Position numbers and translations under genes: made by a program
Shown here: one piece after another, positions 43,460 through 55,093 of the stretch
Layout: the number at the start of each line of letters is the position of its first letter
Numbering within the stretch: position 1 is the stretch's first letter
Source: Aegilops tauschii subsp. strangulata
Lineage: Eukaryota > Streptophyta > Magnoliopsida > Poales > Poaceae
NCBI RefSeq assembly: GCF_002575655.3
Contig: NC_053037.3
Span: forward strand, 322,427,294-322,491,293
DNA length: 64,000 nt
Direction: 5' to 3'
The notes under the pieces: generated by a model
What the model saw: the letters and a program-made list of their open reading frames with translations, nothing else
Told to the model about the DNA's origin: nothing
Database searches by the model: none

Positions 43460-44024
43460 TTAGTTGAAGTCGGGGTCAGCATCCTGCCGCCCGACTCCCT
43501 CGTCGTCACTGTCGCTGTCCTCCTCGTCACTCCTGCTCGAGGAGGAATCTTCATCGTCGGAGGAGCTCTCCACACAGCACTTCACACGAGTTCCAAGATC
43601 TCCGAAGACCTTGACGGAGAGTAGGCCGCCCTCCATTAACTTGAAGTAGAGGACGAGCCCCACCGTCAGGCTATGGATGCGAGCCAATGTCTTCCATCCA
43701 CGACGGAGATACATAACATGCGGAGCGGGGAAGTCGACGTCGACCCGCGTAGTGCCGGTCCCGCAGCCCCTCATGTGCAATCCGAGGGTCTGGGGTGGAT
43801 CGAGCTCCATCTCCTCAGCGAAGGGGGTGGGGAGACGGAGACGGTGGCCGGCGCAGCCTGATGAAGAACTCGCGGGGCTGGTCCCCGACGTGACCCTCCA
43901 TCGTGGGAGGCACCGCTGGCGGAGGCACGGCCGCCGCGCCACCTCGTCCCCTTCTCCCCCGACCGCCGCAGTGACCTCGGCCACGCCCCCTCCCCCTTCC
44001 TCTCATGGCTGTCTCCGCCGCCAT
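43460..44024 (-). pseudogene. B3-domain gene copy carried antisense inside element D
   Basis: The minus strand opens at ATG 44024 with a glycine/arginine tract (RGRGRGRGHCGGRGRRGRG), then MEGHVGDQPREFFIRL, the usual start of this grass B3-like family, and ends at a stop at 43815. From about 43850 a second frame continues the B3 fold: LPTPFAEEMELDPPQ, VMYLRRGWKTLARIHSLTVG, LVLYFKLMEGGLLSVKVFG. It then enters an acidic Ser/Asp tail and stops with TAA at 43462-43460. One frameshift in the N-terminal half of the domain breaks it. No retroelement family has such a domain, so I infer capture of a host gene. Confidence 0.7.
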
Positions 44025-44200
44025 GGGTTCATGGGAGGAGGGACGTGCTGACGAGCAGCAACCCTCGCCGCCTCGTCGAAGGCCCAACGCCTCCTCTAGG
44101 CATGGCAAGTGGAAGAAAGAAGCGAAGGTGGAGGAGGATGGATGCTGAATGAATGTGGGACGACGCCCCCTCCCCCTCCTTATAAAGGGGCGGGGTCGAG
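44025..44200 (-). promoter_or_regulatory. Captured upstream region of the B3 fragment
   Basis: On the minus strand CCCCTTTATAAGGAGGGGG (44192-44174) lies about 150-160 bp before the ATG at 44024. It is followed by CACATTCATTCAGCATCC and pyrimidine-rich leader-like sequence. It looks like the core promoter and leader of a grass gene carried along with the coding part. The TATA box is inferred from position and sequence only. A short frame (MPRGGVGPSTRRRG, ATG at about 44104) precedes the main ATG. Confidence 0.4.
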
Positions 44201-44270
44201 GCTCGGCTACCCCACTCAGCCAATCCAGCCGTCGGAGGCGCAGGGAATCAAGACCGACCCGCTGCCCCAA

Positions 44271-44703
44271 TCAGCGACGGCCCAGTTTCCCGCCTCCACC
44301 GCCTGCCACTTGCATGAAGGACGCGTGGCGAGCGAGCAGGGTCGAAAACACGGGTGAGGCGACCGTTCCCCGCCCCGTGATCGGGGGGGGGGGCATGGGC
44401 GCCTTGAAGACTGCGACCCAAGTCCATCCAGTAAATGAACCGCGCCTCCACGCCTCCCTCTTCTTATGGGGAAGGCGCGAGCCGCCTCTTTACCGCGATG
44501 TGACGCATGCATGTGAGAACCGCCCCACGCATTCCCCCCATGTCACGCACGATCCTCCACAACGCGCGTTCAACGCGGGTCGTGGGGAAGCGCAGCGGAC
44601 GAAGAGTTACTGCGGTGAAAATCCGCCCCACCTGCCCGTGCACCGTAATGGGCCTGGCCTAACAACGTGTCGCACTTATGTGTGGCCCAGGCCCGGGGGC
44701 TCC
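44271..44703 (+). other. 3' non-coding interior of element D
   Basis: GC-rich DNA with no gene. It ends in a purine-containing tract (CAGGCCCGGGGGCTCC) just before the 3' LTR, the expected place for the polypurine tract. Confidence 0.5.
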
Positions 44704-45875
44704 TGTCGGTGTACAAAAGTAGGGGCACATCTTTGTACCCCTTTACTTGTGCACGGGCAGTCGGAGCCGCACGCCACGGCCACACTAAGAAGGGCAGAGG
44801 AGGGGAGCCGGAGAGAAGCCGAAGCACAAGATGGCCAAGGCAACGCCAAGACCAAAGATACCAAAGAACGAGAGGGCGAGGTGGACTCCTTGCCGGGGCA
44901 GCCTCTGCGGCCCCGGCAAGAGCCATGCCGGGGCAACTTGCCCGATGCTAACAGAGCGAGCCACCCTTGAGCCCACGGGTTCCAACTCAACCAACCACAT
45001 TGGAACTAGGGCTCGGGAGGCACCTCCGTGGTAGCATGCAAATCTTTGTCAAGACCATAGAGATATGAGATCAGATGAGAACCAGAAGACGGCGACCCTC
45101 AGCGGGGTCCTTGCCGAGGAGATCCACAAGACCCCCGGCAAGCGCCTTGCCGGGGACGACTGCAACACCACGGCAAGACCCTTGCCGGGGCCCCGGCAAG
45201 GCCCTTGCCGAGGGCGTCAGCGGGGCCACAGCCAGGCCCGCGTCGACCAAGACTCCACTGCCGTCCCCAAGCAGCTGCTAGCTCAACCAGCTGGGCAGGC
45301 ACCTGTGTGGCGACGGGCGGCCTCTACACCAACTCAGCAAGCACCTACGTGGTGGCATGCAGATCTTCGTGAAGACCCTACCACCGCGCCACCTCAGCTG
45401 CCCGCCTGCCTACATGGCGCCGCATGCACCGCTGGCCTGGGCGCGTGTCGAAGCAAGGCGAGGCGGCAACGGACGGGACAGGCCTCGTTCCCATCCCCAA
45501 TAAAGCTAAGGGACACCTAGCTACGCATTAAATGCGTCTTGTCCTGTAACATGAGCGATAAGCTTGCAGCACTGTAGGCCTTTCCACCTCCTGTGTGCCA
45601 CTGTGGCTGCCCCTTTCGACTATAAAAGGAGGCCCTTGGCATACTGGAGAGGGATTCGGCTCTTTTAAACTACACATCCACCATAGCTAGTTCGAGAGCT
45701 CAAGAACACTCAATACATCCACCGAAGGAGGACTAGTGTTTTACGCATCCTCGCGGCCCGAACCTGGGTAAACGATCCTTGTGCTGACTGCTAATCCTGC
45801 TCTTCTCACAACCCCGCGCCCCAGCAACCGTAGTACGGATTCTTGTGATCCCATAGGTGTCGTTTCCCACTGACA
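44704..45875 (+). repeat. 3' LTR of element D
   Basis: It starts TGTCGGTGTACAAAAGTAGG and ends TTTCCCACTGACA, and aligns throughout with the 5' LTR. A TATA box lies at 45621. Differences include a shortened GCCGGGGCA-rich segment near 44885 and an additional GGGGCCCCGGCAAGGCCCTT segment near 45186. Confidence 0.95.
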
Positions 45876-45880
45876 GAGTG

Positions 45881-46154
45881 TGTTTCATGAATGGATCAAT
45901 GGTTGAGCATGATGGGCTAGGGATAACTTATTTTAGCGTCGATATTTTGAAAGACATGGTTGCTTATTGATATGCTTGAGTATATAATTATCATGTCAAA
46001 ACTACACTATTGCTTTGAACAATATAAAAGTCCAAATGTCCATGCTATAAAGAAAGGAAATATGATATGACATGATAGGCAGCATTCCACATCAAAAATT
46101 CTGTTTTTATCACTTACCTACTCGAGGACGAGTAGGAGTTAGGATTGGGGATGC
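45881..46154 (+). other. 3' non-coding region of element C, last part
   Basis: It resumes after element D (TGTTTCATGAATGGATCAATG) and ends CTACTCGAGGACGAGTAGGA, TTGGGGATGC just before the 3' LTR. It matches element A on the minus strand. GGGGATGC in a purine-rich context is the likely polypurine tract. Confidence 0.75.
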
Positions 46155-47739
46155 TGATACATCTCCAATGTATCTATAATTTTTTATTGTTCCATGCTGT
46201 TATATTATCAATCTTGGATGTTTTATAATCATTCTATAGTCATTTTATACCTTTTTTGGTACTAACCTATTGACATAGTGCCAAGTGCCAGTTGCTGTTT
46301 TCTGCATGTTTTTTACATCGCAGGAAATCAATATCAACCGGAGTCCAAACTCACGAAACTTTACGAAGATTTTTTTTGACCAAAAGGAACATAATGGGCC
46401 TGGCTGCCTGGGGGTGCTCCGAGGAGAGCACAACCCACCATGGCGCGCCAGGAGGCACAGGCGCGCCCTGGTGGGTTGTGCCCACCTCGGGTGCCCCCCA
46501 GACCGCCTCTTTGCTCTATAAATACCCCAACATTCCCAAAACCCTAGGGGAGTCGACGAAATATTGATCCAGCCACCGTAGAGTCCAGAACCACCAGATC
46601 CAATCTAGAGACCATCTCGGATGGGGTTCACCACCTCCATTGGTGCCTCTCCGATGATGCGTGAGAAGTTCTTTGTAGACCTTCGGGTCCGTAGTTAGTA
46701 GCTAGATGGCTTTCTCTCTCTCGCTGAATTCTCAATACAATGGTCTCTTGGAGATCCATATGATGTGACTCTTTTGCGGTGTGTTTGTTGGGATCGATGA
46801 ACTTTTATGATCAGATCTATCTTTTTATATCCATGAAAGTTATTTGAGTTTCTTTGATCTCTTATATGCATGATTGCTTATAGCCTTGTATTTCTTCTCC
46901 AATATTTGGGTTTTGTTTGGCCAACTTGATCTATTTATCTTTCAATGGGAAGAGGTGCTTTGTAGTGGGTTCGATCTTACGGTGCTTGATCCCAGTGACA
47001 GAAGGGGAACCCACACGTATGTATCGTTGCTACTAAGGATAAAACGATGGGGTCTATCTCTACATAGATAGATCTTTTCCACATCATGTCATCGTTCTTA
47101 TTGCATTACTCCATTTCTCCATGAACTTAATACACTAGATGCATGCTGGATAGAGGTCGATGTTGGAGTAATAGTAGTAGATGCAGGCAGGAGTCGGTCT
47201 ACTAATCTTGGACGTGATGCCCATATAATGATCATTGCCTGGATATCGTCATGAGTATTTGAATTTCTATCGACTACCGAACAGTAATTTTTTCACCCAC
47301 CATTTGCTATTTTTCTCGAGAGAAGTCACTAGTGAAACCTACGGCCCCCGGGTCTCTTTCTCATATTATTTGCCTTTGCGATCTACTTTTCCTTTGCATT
47401 TATTTTCAGGTCTATTAAACAAAAAATACAAAAATACCTTGCTGCAATTTATTCTTATTTATTTTATTTGGCGTTCGATCTATCAATCTACTATAATTTT
47501 ATCTCACGTTTGTTTGCCTATCTTGAGGCGCCGTACCTCGGAAGGGATTGACAACCCCTTTAACACGCCGGGTTGCGAGGATTTGTTATCTGTGTGCAGG
47601 GGATGTTTACGTTGTGTTGCTTGGTTCTCCTACTGGTTCGATAACCTTGGTTTCATATCTGAGGGAAATACTTACCGCCGCTGTGCTGCATCATCCCTTC
47701 CTCTTTGGGGAAATACCGACGTAGCTTCAAGCAACATCA
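46155..47739 (+). repeat. 3' LTR of element C
   Basis: It starts TGATACATCTCCAATGTATC and ends CAAGCAACATCA, 1,585 bp, closely matching 35345-36932. A TATA box TATAAATA lies at 46517-46524. The target duplication CCTAG follows at 47740-47744. Confidence 0.93.
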
Positions 47740-48367
47740 CCTAGCTAGAAAGACATTAAAGAAAAGCGCTTGTTGGGAGACAACCCAACATTTATCCCTA
47801 CTATTTATATGTGTTCACTTGATTAAGCTATTGTAGTAATCATGTTTTATAGATTTTGCTTCAATAAAGTGCCAAGTAATGCCTTTGGGATAGTTCGGAT
47901 GATAGTTAACTTGATTCTGTGCAAAAACAGAAACATTTGCTTCCAGTCATAGAATTTTTTAAACTCACTGGAGCGCCATAAAATTCTGATTTTTTTTAAA
48001 AAATATTGATATACAAATTGTCTACGTTGTCCTAATTTTTCAGAATTTTTGGAGTAAAAGAAGTATGGTTGTTACTCAGATCATTACAGACTATTCTGTT
48101 TTTGACAAATTCTGTTTTCAATGCATAGTTTGCTTGTTTAAGTGTTTCCATAGCTTATATTAAGTGATATAAATTGTGGAAATGATAAGGTACAGTAGGC
48201 ATTGTGTGAGAACAATTATGAGTCTTGTCTTGACAGTACCAAAGTGAATTATTTGTCTTTATCATACTAACCAATCTCATGAAGTTCCGTTAAGTTTTGT
48301 GTGATTGAAGTTTTCAAGTTTTGGGTGAGACATCGATATGAGGAGAATAAGGAGTGGCAAGACCCTA

Positions 48368-48456
48368 AGCTTGGGGATTCCCAAGGCACCCCAAGGTAAC
48401 ATTCAATGAAGATCCAAGCAACTAAGCTTGGGGATGCCCCGGAAGGCATCCCCTCT
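48368..48456 (+). repeat. Hairpin pair in element B, first copy
   Basis: AAGCTTGGGGATTCCCAAGG (48368) and AAGCTTGGGGATGCC followed by CCGGAA and GGCATCCCC (48424-48452). The second is a 9-bp perfect stem with a 6-base loop. Confidence 0.75.
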
Positions 48457-49102
48457 TTTGTCTTCAACATTATCGGTAACCTCACTTGGAGCTATATTTT
48501 TATTCTTCACATGATATGAGTTTTTCATGGAGCGTCATTGTATTTTAGTTTGATTTTCTTCATGCTATTTATAATAATGTTTTGCATCTTTTAGTTCAAT
48601 AAAAAGGTCAAGTATAGCCTTTACGATGCTTATTTTGCAAGTGTGTATGTTGCTGTTTTGAAAATAGAAAGTTTTCTATCATTGTTTGAATTATTAAAAA
48701 ATCTCAGAACGTGATAAAATCTTGAAATTTTTACACAATAAGCTACAACAAATTCTATACAATGTTGTAATTTTTCAGAATGTTTGGAGTTATAGAAGTA
48801 TGAATTTTCTTGCATTCTTTACAGACTGTTCTGTTTAGACAGATTACTATTATGTTTGCATTATTTGCATATGTTTGCTTGTTTAATGATTCTATTTGAG
48901 GATGGAAGTGTTGAATATGCAGAGGCATTTAGTATGCAATGTTATATAATAACTTTAGTGATTTGCTATAGTAGAGAATGATAAGGTTTTGCATTGATGT
49001 ATACTAACTTATTTCACGAGTTCTTGTTGAGTTTTGTGTGGATGAAGTTTTTAAGATTTAGGGAAACCCTGATATGAGAGAAATTAAGGAGACACAAGAG
49101 AT

Positions 49103-49192
49103 CAAGCTTGGGGATGCCCAAGGCATCCCAAGATAATATTTCAAGAAGTCTCAAGCATCTAAGCTTGGGGATGCCCCGGTTGGCATCCCACC
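49103..49192 (+). repeat. Hairpin pair in element B, second copy
   Basis: AAGCTTGGGGATGCCCAAGG (49103) and AAGCTTGGGGATGCC followed by CCGGTT and GGCATCCCA (49161-49189). This is the counterpart of 48368-48456 within the internal duplication. Confidence 0.75.
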
Positions 49193-50977
49193 TTTCTTCT
49201 TCAACAATGATCTGTTAGTATCGGTTGAGCCTAAGTTTTTGCTTCTTCAAATGATATGTGCTATCCTTGGAATGTAATTTTATTTTGTTTTGCTTTTTGT
49301 TTGAATAAAGTACTAAAGATCTGAAATTTTTAAATGTTAGAGAGTCTTCACATAGTTACTTAATTATTCGACTACTCATTGATCTTCAATTATATCTTTT
49401 GGAGTAGTTTGTCATTTGCTCTAGTACTTCACATATATATTTTTAGAGCACGACGGTGGTTTTATTTTGAAGAAATTGATGAACTCTCATGCTTCACTTA
49501 TATTATTTTGAGAGTCTCTAAACAGCTTGGTAATTTTCTTAGGTTATGAATTTAGGCCTAATATGATGGGCATCCAAGAGGGATATAATAAAAAAATCGT
49601 GTGAAGTGCATTGAATACTATGAGAAGTTTGATTACTTATGATTGTTTTGAGATATAAAGATGGTGATATTAGAGTCATGCTAGTGAGTAATTGTGGATT
49701 GGTAGAAATACTTGTGTTGAGGTTTGTGATCCCCGTAGCATGCACATATGGTGAATCGTTATGTAACAAAGTTGGTGCATGATTTATTTATTGATTGTCT
49801 TCCTTATGAGTGGCGGTCGGGGACGAGCGATGTTCTTTTCCTACCAATCTATCACCCTAGGAGCATGCGCGTAGTAATTTATTTCGATGACTAATAGATT
49901 TTTGCAATAAGTATGTGAGTTCTTTATGACTAATATTGAGTCCATCGATTATACGCACTCTCACCCTTCCACCATTGCTAGCCTCTCTAGTACCGCAAAA
50001 CTTTCGCCAGTACCACACATGCACCATATACCTTCCTCAAAACAGCCACCATACCTACGTATTGTGGCATTTCCATAGCCATTCCAAGATATATTTCCAT
50101 GCAACTTTCCACCGTTCCGTTTATTATGACATGATTCATCATTGTCATATTGCTTTGCATGATCATGTAGTTGACATAGTATGTGTGGCAAAGCCACTGT
50201 TCATAATTTTCATACTTGTCACTCTTGAGTCATTGTACATCCCGGTACACCGCCGGAGGCATTCATATAGAGTCATATTTTGTTCTAAGTATCGAGTTGT
50301 AATTCTTGAGTTGTAAGTAAATAAAAGTGTGATGATCATCATTATTAGAACATTGTCCCATGTGAGGAAATAAAAAAAGGCAATAAAAAAAGAGAGGCCA
50401 AAGAAGCCAATCAAAAAAATGAGAGAAAAGAGAGAAGGGGCAATGTTAATATCCCTTTTCCACACTTGTGCTTCAAAGTAGCACCATGATCTTCATGATA
50501 GAGAGTCTCCAATGTTGTCACTTTCATATACTAGTGGGAATTTTTCATTATAGAACTTGGCTTGTATATTCCAACGATGGGCTTCCTCAAATTGCCCTAG
50601 GGCTTCATGAGCAAGCAAGTTGGATGCACACCCACTTAGTTTCTTTTTGAGTTTTCATACACTTATAGCTCTAGTGCATCCGTTGCATGGCAATCCCTAC
50701 TCACTCACATTAATATCTATTGATGGGCATCTCCATAGCCCGCTGATACGCCTAGTTGATGTGATACCATCTCCTTCTTTTTGTCTTCTCCACAACCACC
50801 ATATTCTATTCCACCTATAGTGCTATATCCATGGCTCACGCTCATGTATTGCGTCAAAGTTGAAAACGTTTGAGAACATCAAAAGTATGAAACAATTGCT
50901 TGGCTTGTCATCGGGGTTGTCCATGATTTGAATATTTTGTGTGATGAAGATGAAGCATAGCCAGACTATATGATTTT

Positions 50978-53900
50978 TGTCACAGCCCTAGCTTAGCCTT
51001 TGCTTGTCCTTGCATGATCATCATGTCATCATGTCTAAATTTCATTTAAATATGAAATGGGGGTTGAACAAACCCTAGCATCAAATTAAATAAAATAGGC
51101 TCAAGTAAAACCTTTTTCAGTGAACCCAAAATGCCCTTCAAAAATGTTCATAATTTATGGAACAAGGTGAAAACCTAAACCAGAAATGGTGGACATTTTT
51201 CCAGGACATAAATGGGCTTTGAATTAATCCATTATGTATTTGAATTGGAGCTATTAATCCCTATAAAATATTTAGTGGCTCCAATAATTTTGAAACTTGG
51301 TGAGGGCCACTGGAATAATTCAGAGAGTGCCCACAAAAAGTTTCAGAGATTATGAAAATGGTTTGGTCTTTGAACAAAATCAAAACAAAATAACACAAAT
51401 AGAAAAACAAAAATAGAAAAGAGGGAAACCTTACATGGCACTCACCTGCGGCCCAGCAAGCCGGCCCAGCCCAGCTGGCTCAGTGCCAGTCATCCCTAAC
51501 CTCTGCCAGTAGGCTGAGGCGCGACAGCGCACGCGCGCGCGAGGCGCCACGCCTCCTGCCTGTCTGGACTCTCCCTCGACGCCCTGGCCGTCCCAAACGT
51601 CGCCACGCGACCCCCAGGCCTCTCTCACTCTCTCCCTTCCTCCTCCTCGCCTCTGTCACCCGCTCCCGCGACAGCCGAAGCGCTGCCATCGCCGCAGCTC
51701 ACCGCCAACGCGCTCCCCTCCGTCCCCTCGCCCCTCCGTCGAGTCCACGAGCTCCGCGCCGTCGCCTGCTACCTCTCCGTCGAGCCACGTGATGCGGGAA
51801 GCCCTGGAGAGCCGCCATCGTCGTCGTCTTCACCTCCGGCCGCCCGAGATCGCCTTCGCTGCCCCGTCGACCTGAGTGTGTCCCCGAGCCCGCTAAGCTG
51901 CCCTTCCGAACCACCATGAGCTCCTGCACGTTTTGCCCCTAACCCCGTGGCTTGCCGCTCGCCGTAGCCGTCGCTTCGTAGATGGCCATAGCACCTCACC
52001 GCCGTTCTTGTCACCGCCGTTGCTCTAGCCACCGCAGCTCGCAACCGCGCGCGGCACCGTGCTCCTGGTGACGCCAGGAGGCCGTAGAAGCCCTCCGCAG
52101 CTCTTGCCGTGCACCGGAGCACCCCGCCCGCACCTGGCCGTGCTCCGACCGCCGCCGCGAGCTCTGCTCCGGTGAGCTCCGACCACCCCACGGCCTCCCG
52201 CATATTCCGTTGGATGCGCGCGAGCCTGGGCTTCGCGTAGGTGGTTTCCGCCGCCCAAATATTCGCCGGAGCGACGATCCCGAGCCCCTCCGCCGTGTTC
52301 GGCTAAACGCCGGCAGGTTGACTGGGTTTAACCCCCAGTTGACCAGATTTGACCCGTGTGGGTCAATGGCAGGTGGGGCCCGGCTCTGACTAATCTGTAG
52401 TTAGGTTAGTGTTAGTGCTAATTAACCTCTGTTAATTAACTGTGACACTGACGTGTGGACCCCGCACGTCAGGTTTAACCCAGTCAGCGCTATTGACTGC
52501 TGACATAAGCATGATGCAGTGCTGACGCAATTACTTCATTTTCTGGTTTTTAAAATAACTAGGAAATTCCAGAAAATAACCAAAACTTCAAAAATTCACA
52601 GAAATTCAACCGTAGCTCAGATTGCAAAGATTTATATATGAAAAATGATCAAAAAAATCCAATCTATCCATCTGTACCATTTTCATGCATGTTTAAACAA
52701 ACTAACCTCATTTTTTAGTTCAAAACATGATAATGCACTATTTGAATTCATAGTTTGAGTTTGGGGTTGAACCTTTGGTTCAAAATGACTCAAACCCATC
52801 TGATCTTAGTTGCATTAGCTCAAACACACTCATTTTGCCATGTCATTGCATGCATCATATTGTTGCATATTGCCATGTAATGATTGTGTTACCGGTGTGA
52901 TCATCGTGGTAGGTTCTGCCTCCGAGGATATTCACGAGTATCCAGCGGAAGGGCAGTACCCCTCTACCACTTTGTCAGGCAAGCAAAACCCCCTTGTTCA
53001 TTCCAATACAATCCCACTCTCTCACTCCTGCTCTCTTTTACTGCATTAGGACAACAACATTTCAACTGTTACATGCTGCGGTAGTTGAACCCCTTTCCTC
53101 TGCATGACATGTCATTGCCACAGTAAATAGATGAAACCCACTAGCATGAGTGGGAGTTGTTTGAGCCCTGATGTGCCTACTCATTCATGCCTGTTTGTCA
53201 TGCCTGCTATTGCTTAGAGTTGTGTCAGGTCTGATTCATCGGGGATGAGTTGGAAAGTTGTGAACATGTCCTACTGTTGAGAGCTAAGTGTGTGAACACG
53301 ATTTGGTAAAGGTAGCGGTGAGAGGCCATGTAGGAGTACATGGTGGGTTGTCTCATTGCAGCCGTCCTCAAGAACTGAGTTCTGTGTTTGTGATCCATGA
53401 ACAGTTACTACCACACATTGGGCTCATTGGCCTCCGGGCGCTCCAAGCTCTCTCGACTTATTAATCAACCTGATATCCGTCCAGGAGTTGCAACTAGTTT
53501 CTGGTGTTTGTAGGTAGTGTTAGTAGTCTACCAAGTGGCACCCGGTAGGTGGGCTTGGGACAGACTAGGCACCGTGGCTGGGTATACCAAGCATCGCCCG
53601 TTTGGTGGGCTTGGAACCCTGTACACATCGTTTGGGGCCGTGAGCGACACCCCGGCCGGATCTCCTTGCGGCTGGAACCCGAATAGGCGATAAACCTGGA
53701 CTAGAGACTTGTGTGGTTAGTCAGGTCGTGGCCGACTCCCTCGCCAGGCTTCCGCTTGAAGGTTGACGAGATACACGACGTGTACATGGTGGTAAGTGGC
53801 GAGAGCATGTGTGAAGAAGTACACCCCTGCAGGGTTAACATCATCTATTCGAATAGCCGTGTCCACGGTAAAGGACTTCTGGGGTGCCTCTACAGTTCAT

Positions 53901-55075
53901 AGATAACTTGAAGTGGATACTCTAAAATGCGCAAGATAAGCGTGAATGCTATGGATGGCCTTCTTGTAGGAAGACGGGGGCGGATCCATAGTGGTGTATT
54001 GATATGGTGAATATGTGGACTCGTGTGCGCCACCCCAAAAGAGTTACTTGCAGTCGTAGTATAGGATAGCCACTGAGTCAAAGCTGGCTTGCTGCAGTCA
54101 AACTCCACCACCCCTTTGTTGATACTGATGCATATGTAGATAGTTCTGATGTAAGTCTTGCTGGGTACATTTGTACTCACGGTTGCTTAATTTATGTTTT
54201 GAAGAGAGATGTTAGTCTCACTAGTAGTTCCGCATGGACTTTGATGTTTAGCTTGTTACCTCAGCTACGATCTTGTGCTCTCGGCAGGGTCTTGTAGTTA
54301 GTCACGCTTCTCAGCCTTTTTCATTTGTAGTTGTCTGTACTCAGACAAGATAAGCTTCTGCATGTGCTATTGCTTGTATGACTTGAATGCTGGGTCATGA
54401 GACCCATGTTTGTAATATCTGACTCTTCGGAGTCTTATGAATAAATACTTTTGAGTCGTAGAGTTTTGTTGTGATGCCATGTTCGATTTACACATATCGA
54501 GTATATTGTGTGTATGATTGAAATGCTTGGTATGTGTGGGAGTTGTCTATCCTTGGTAGCCTCTCTTATGGGGAAATGTAGTCTAGTGCTTCCACTGAGC
54601 CATGGTAGTCTGCTACAACCCGGTTTGCCAGAGTCCTGTTAGCCCAGTTGCCAATGCTCCGGAACACTTAGACTGGCCGGCATGTGTCCTTCTTCGATCC
54701 TGTGTCTGTCCCTTTGGGGAAATGTCACGCGGTGTCTTTCGGAGTTCTGTTAGCCTGCTACAGCCCGGATTCCCAGAGTCCTGCTAGCCCAGTTGCTACA
54801 GCCCGAATTCACTCGCTGATGACCGACACGTTCGTTGCTAGGTCATGTATGCCTGTCCCTGTAAGTTAGTGCCACTTTGGGTTCACGACTAGTCATGTCG
54901 GCCCGGGTTCTTTGTCATATGGATGCTAGTGAGCCTATCATATACGTGAGCCAAAAGGCGCAAACGGTCCCGGGCCAGGTAAGGTGGCACCCGTGGGAAT
55001 ACCGTGCGTGAGGCCGCTAAGTGATATGATGTGTTACATGCTAGATCGATGTGGCTTAGGATCGGGGTCCTGGCA
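50978..55075 (+). repeat. 5' LTR of element E
   Basis: About 4.1 kb from TGTCACAGCCC to CGGGGTCCTGGCA, directly before the primer-binding site. Its first 1.15 kb matches the 3' LTR at 58499-59638 with few differences, including ATCATGTCATCATGTC here against a single ATCATGTC there. A GC-rich portion (51450-52300) holds spurious minus-strand frames. The rest has no gene. The uninterrupted site of element F lies at 52121-52125 (ACCCC). Confidence 0.8.
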
Positions 55076-55079
55076 GCTT

Positions 55080-55093
55080 TGGTATCAGAGCTT
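55080..55093 (+). promoter_or_regulatory. Primer-binding site of element E
   Basis: TGGTATCAGAGCTT, the initiator-methionine tRNA type of primer-binding site, lies five bases after the LTR end. Confidence 0.85.

Larger units (their letters stand above)
40150..45875 (+). mobile_element. Element D: gag-only Gypsy retrotransposon carrying a B3 gene fragment
   Basis: Two direct LTRs (40150-41313, 44704-45875) are bounded by the 5-bp duplication GAGTG (40145-40149 and 45876-45880). A primer-binding site follows the first LTR. The interior holds a damaged gag gene (41388-43266) and, on the opposite strand, a B3-domain gene fragment (43460-44200). Protease, reverse transcriptase, RNase H and integrase are absent. 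It is therefore non-autonomous and would need enzymes supplied by another element. The uninterrupted target is visible in element A (reverse strand, about 30795-30815). Confidence 0.92.
35345..47739 (+). mobile_element. Element C: WHAM/Sabrina-type Gypsy, complete with nested insert
   Basis: Both LTRs are present (35345-36932 and 46155-47739) and both ends carry the 5-bp target duplication CCTAG (35340-35344 and 47740-47744). The target is the 3' end of element B's conserved frame. C's own copy of that site (ATGCCTAGCTAAGGGC near 37951) shows the uninterrupted form. Internal features are a primer-binding site, a conserved ORF and a 3' non-coding region with hairpins. Element D is inserted at 40150-45875. 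Without D it is about 6.7 kb and has no gag-pol. Confidence 0.9.
32544..50977 (+). mobile_element. Element B: WHAM/Sabrina-type Gypsy, interrupted
   Basis: Its 5' LTR (32544-34223) is followed by a primer-binding site, the start of a conserved reading frame, and the 3' non-coding region resuming at 47745 after the insertion of element C. Element E cuts it off at 50977, and its 3' LTR lies beyond the window. No gag, protease, reverse transcriptase or integrase is recognisable. The left 5-bp flank is TATAC; its partner is outside the window. Confidence 0.85.
47745..50977 (+). other. 3' non-coding region of element B
   Basis: AT-rich, gene-free. It starts with the AGCGCTTGTTGGGAGACAACCCAA block that also follows C's frame. 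It contains an internal duplication (about 47870-48530 and 48590-49275), hairpins, and repeated TTCACTTATAT motifs. It ends where element E begins. No reading frame has recognisable motifs. Confidence 0.7.

Noticed and set aside
44149..44970. Plus-strand frame of 273 codons crossing into the 3' LTR of D
   Set aside because: Arg/Pro/Ser-rich, crosses an LTR boundary, and overlaps the captured upstream region on the other strand.
51431..52258. Minus-strand Arg/Gly-rich frames in element E's LTR
   Set aside because: Composition artefacts of a GC-rich LTR segment. The same segment in the 3' LTR (59282-59747) has different frames.
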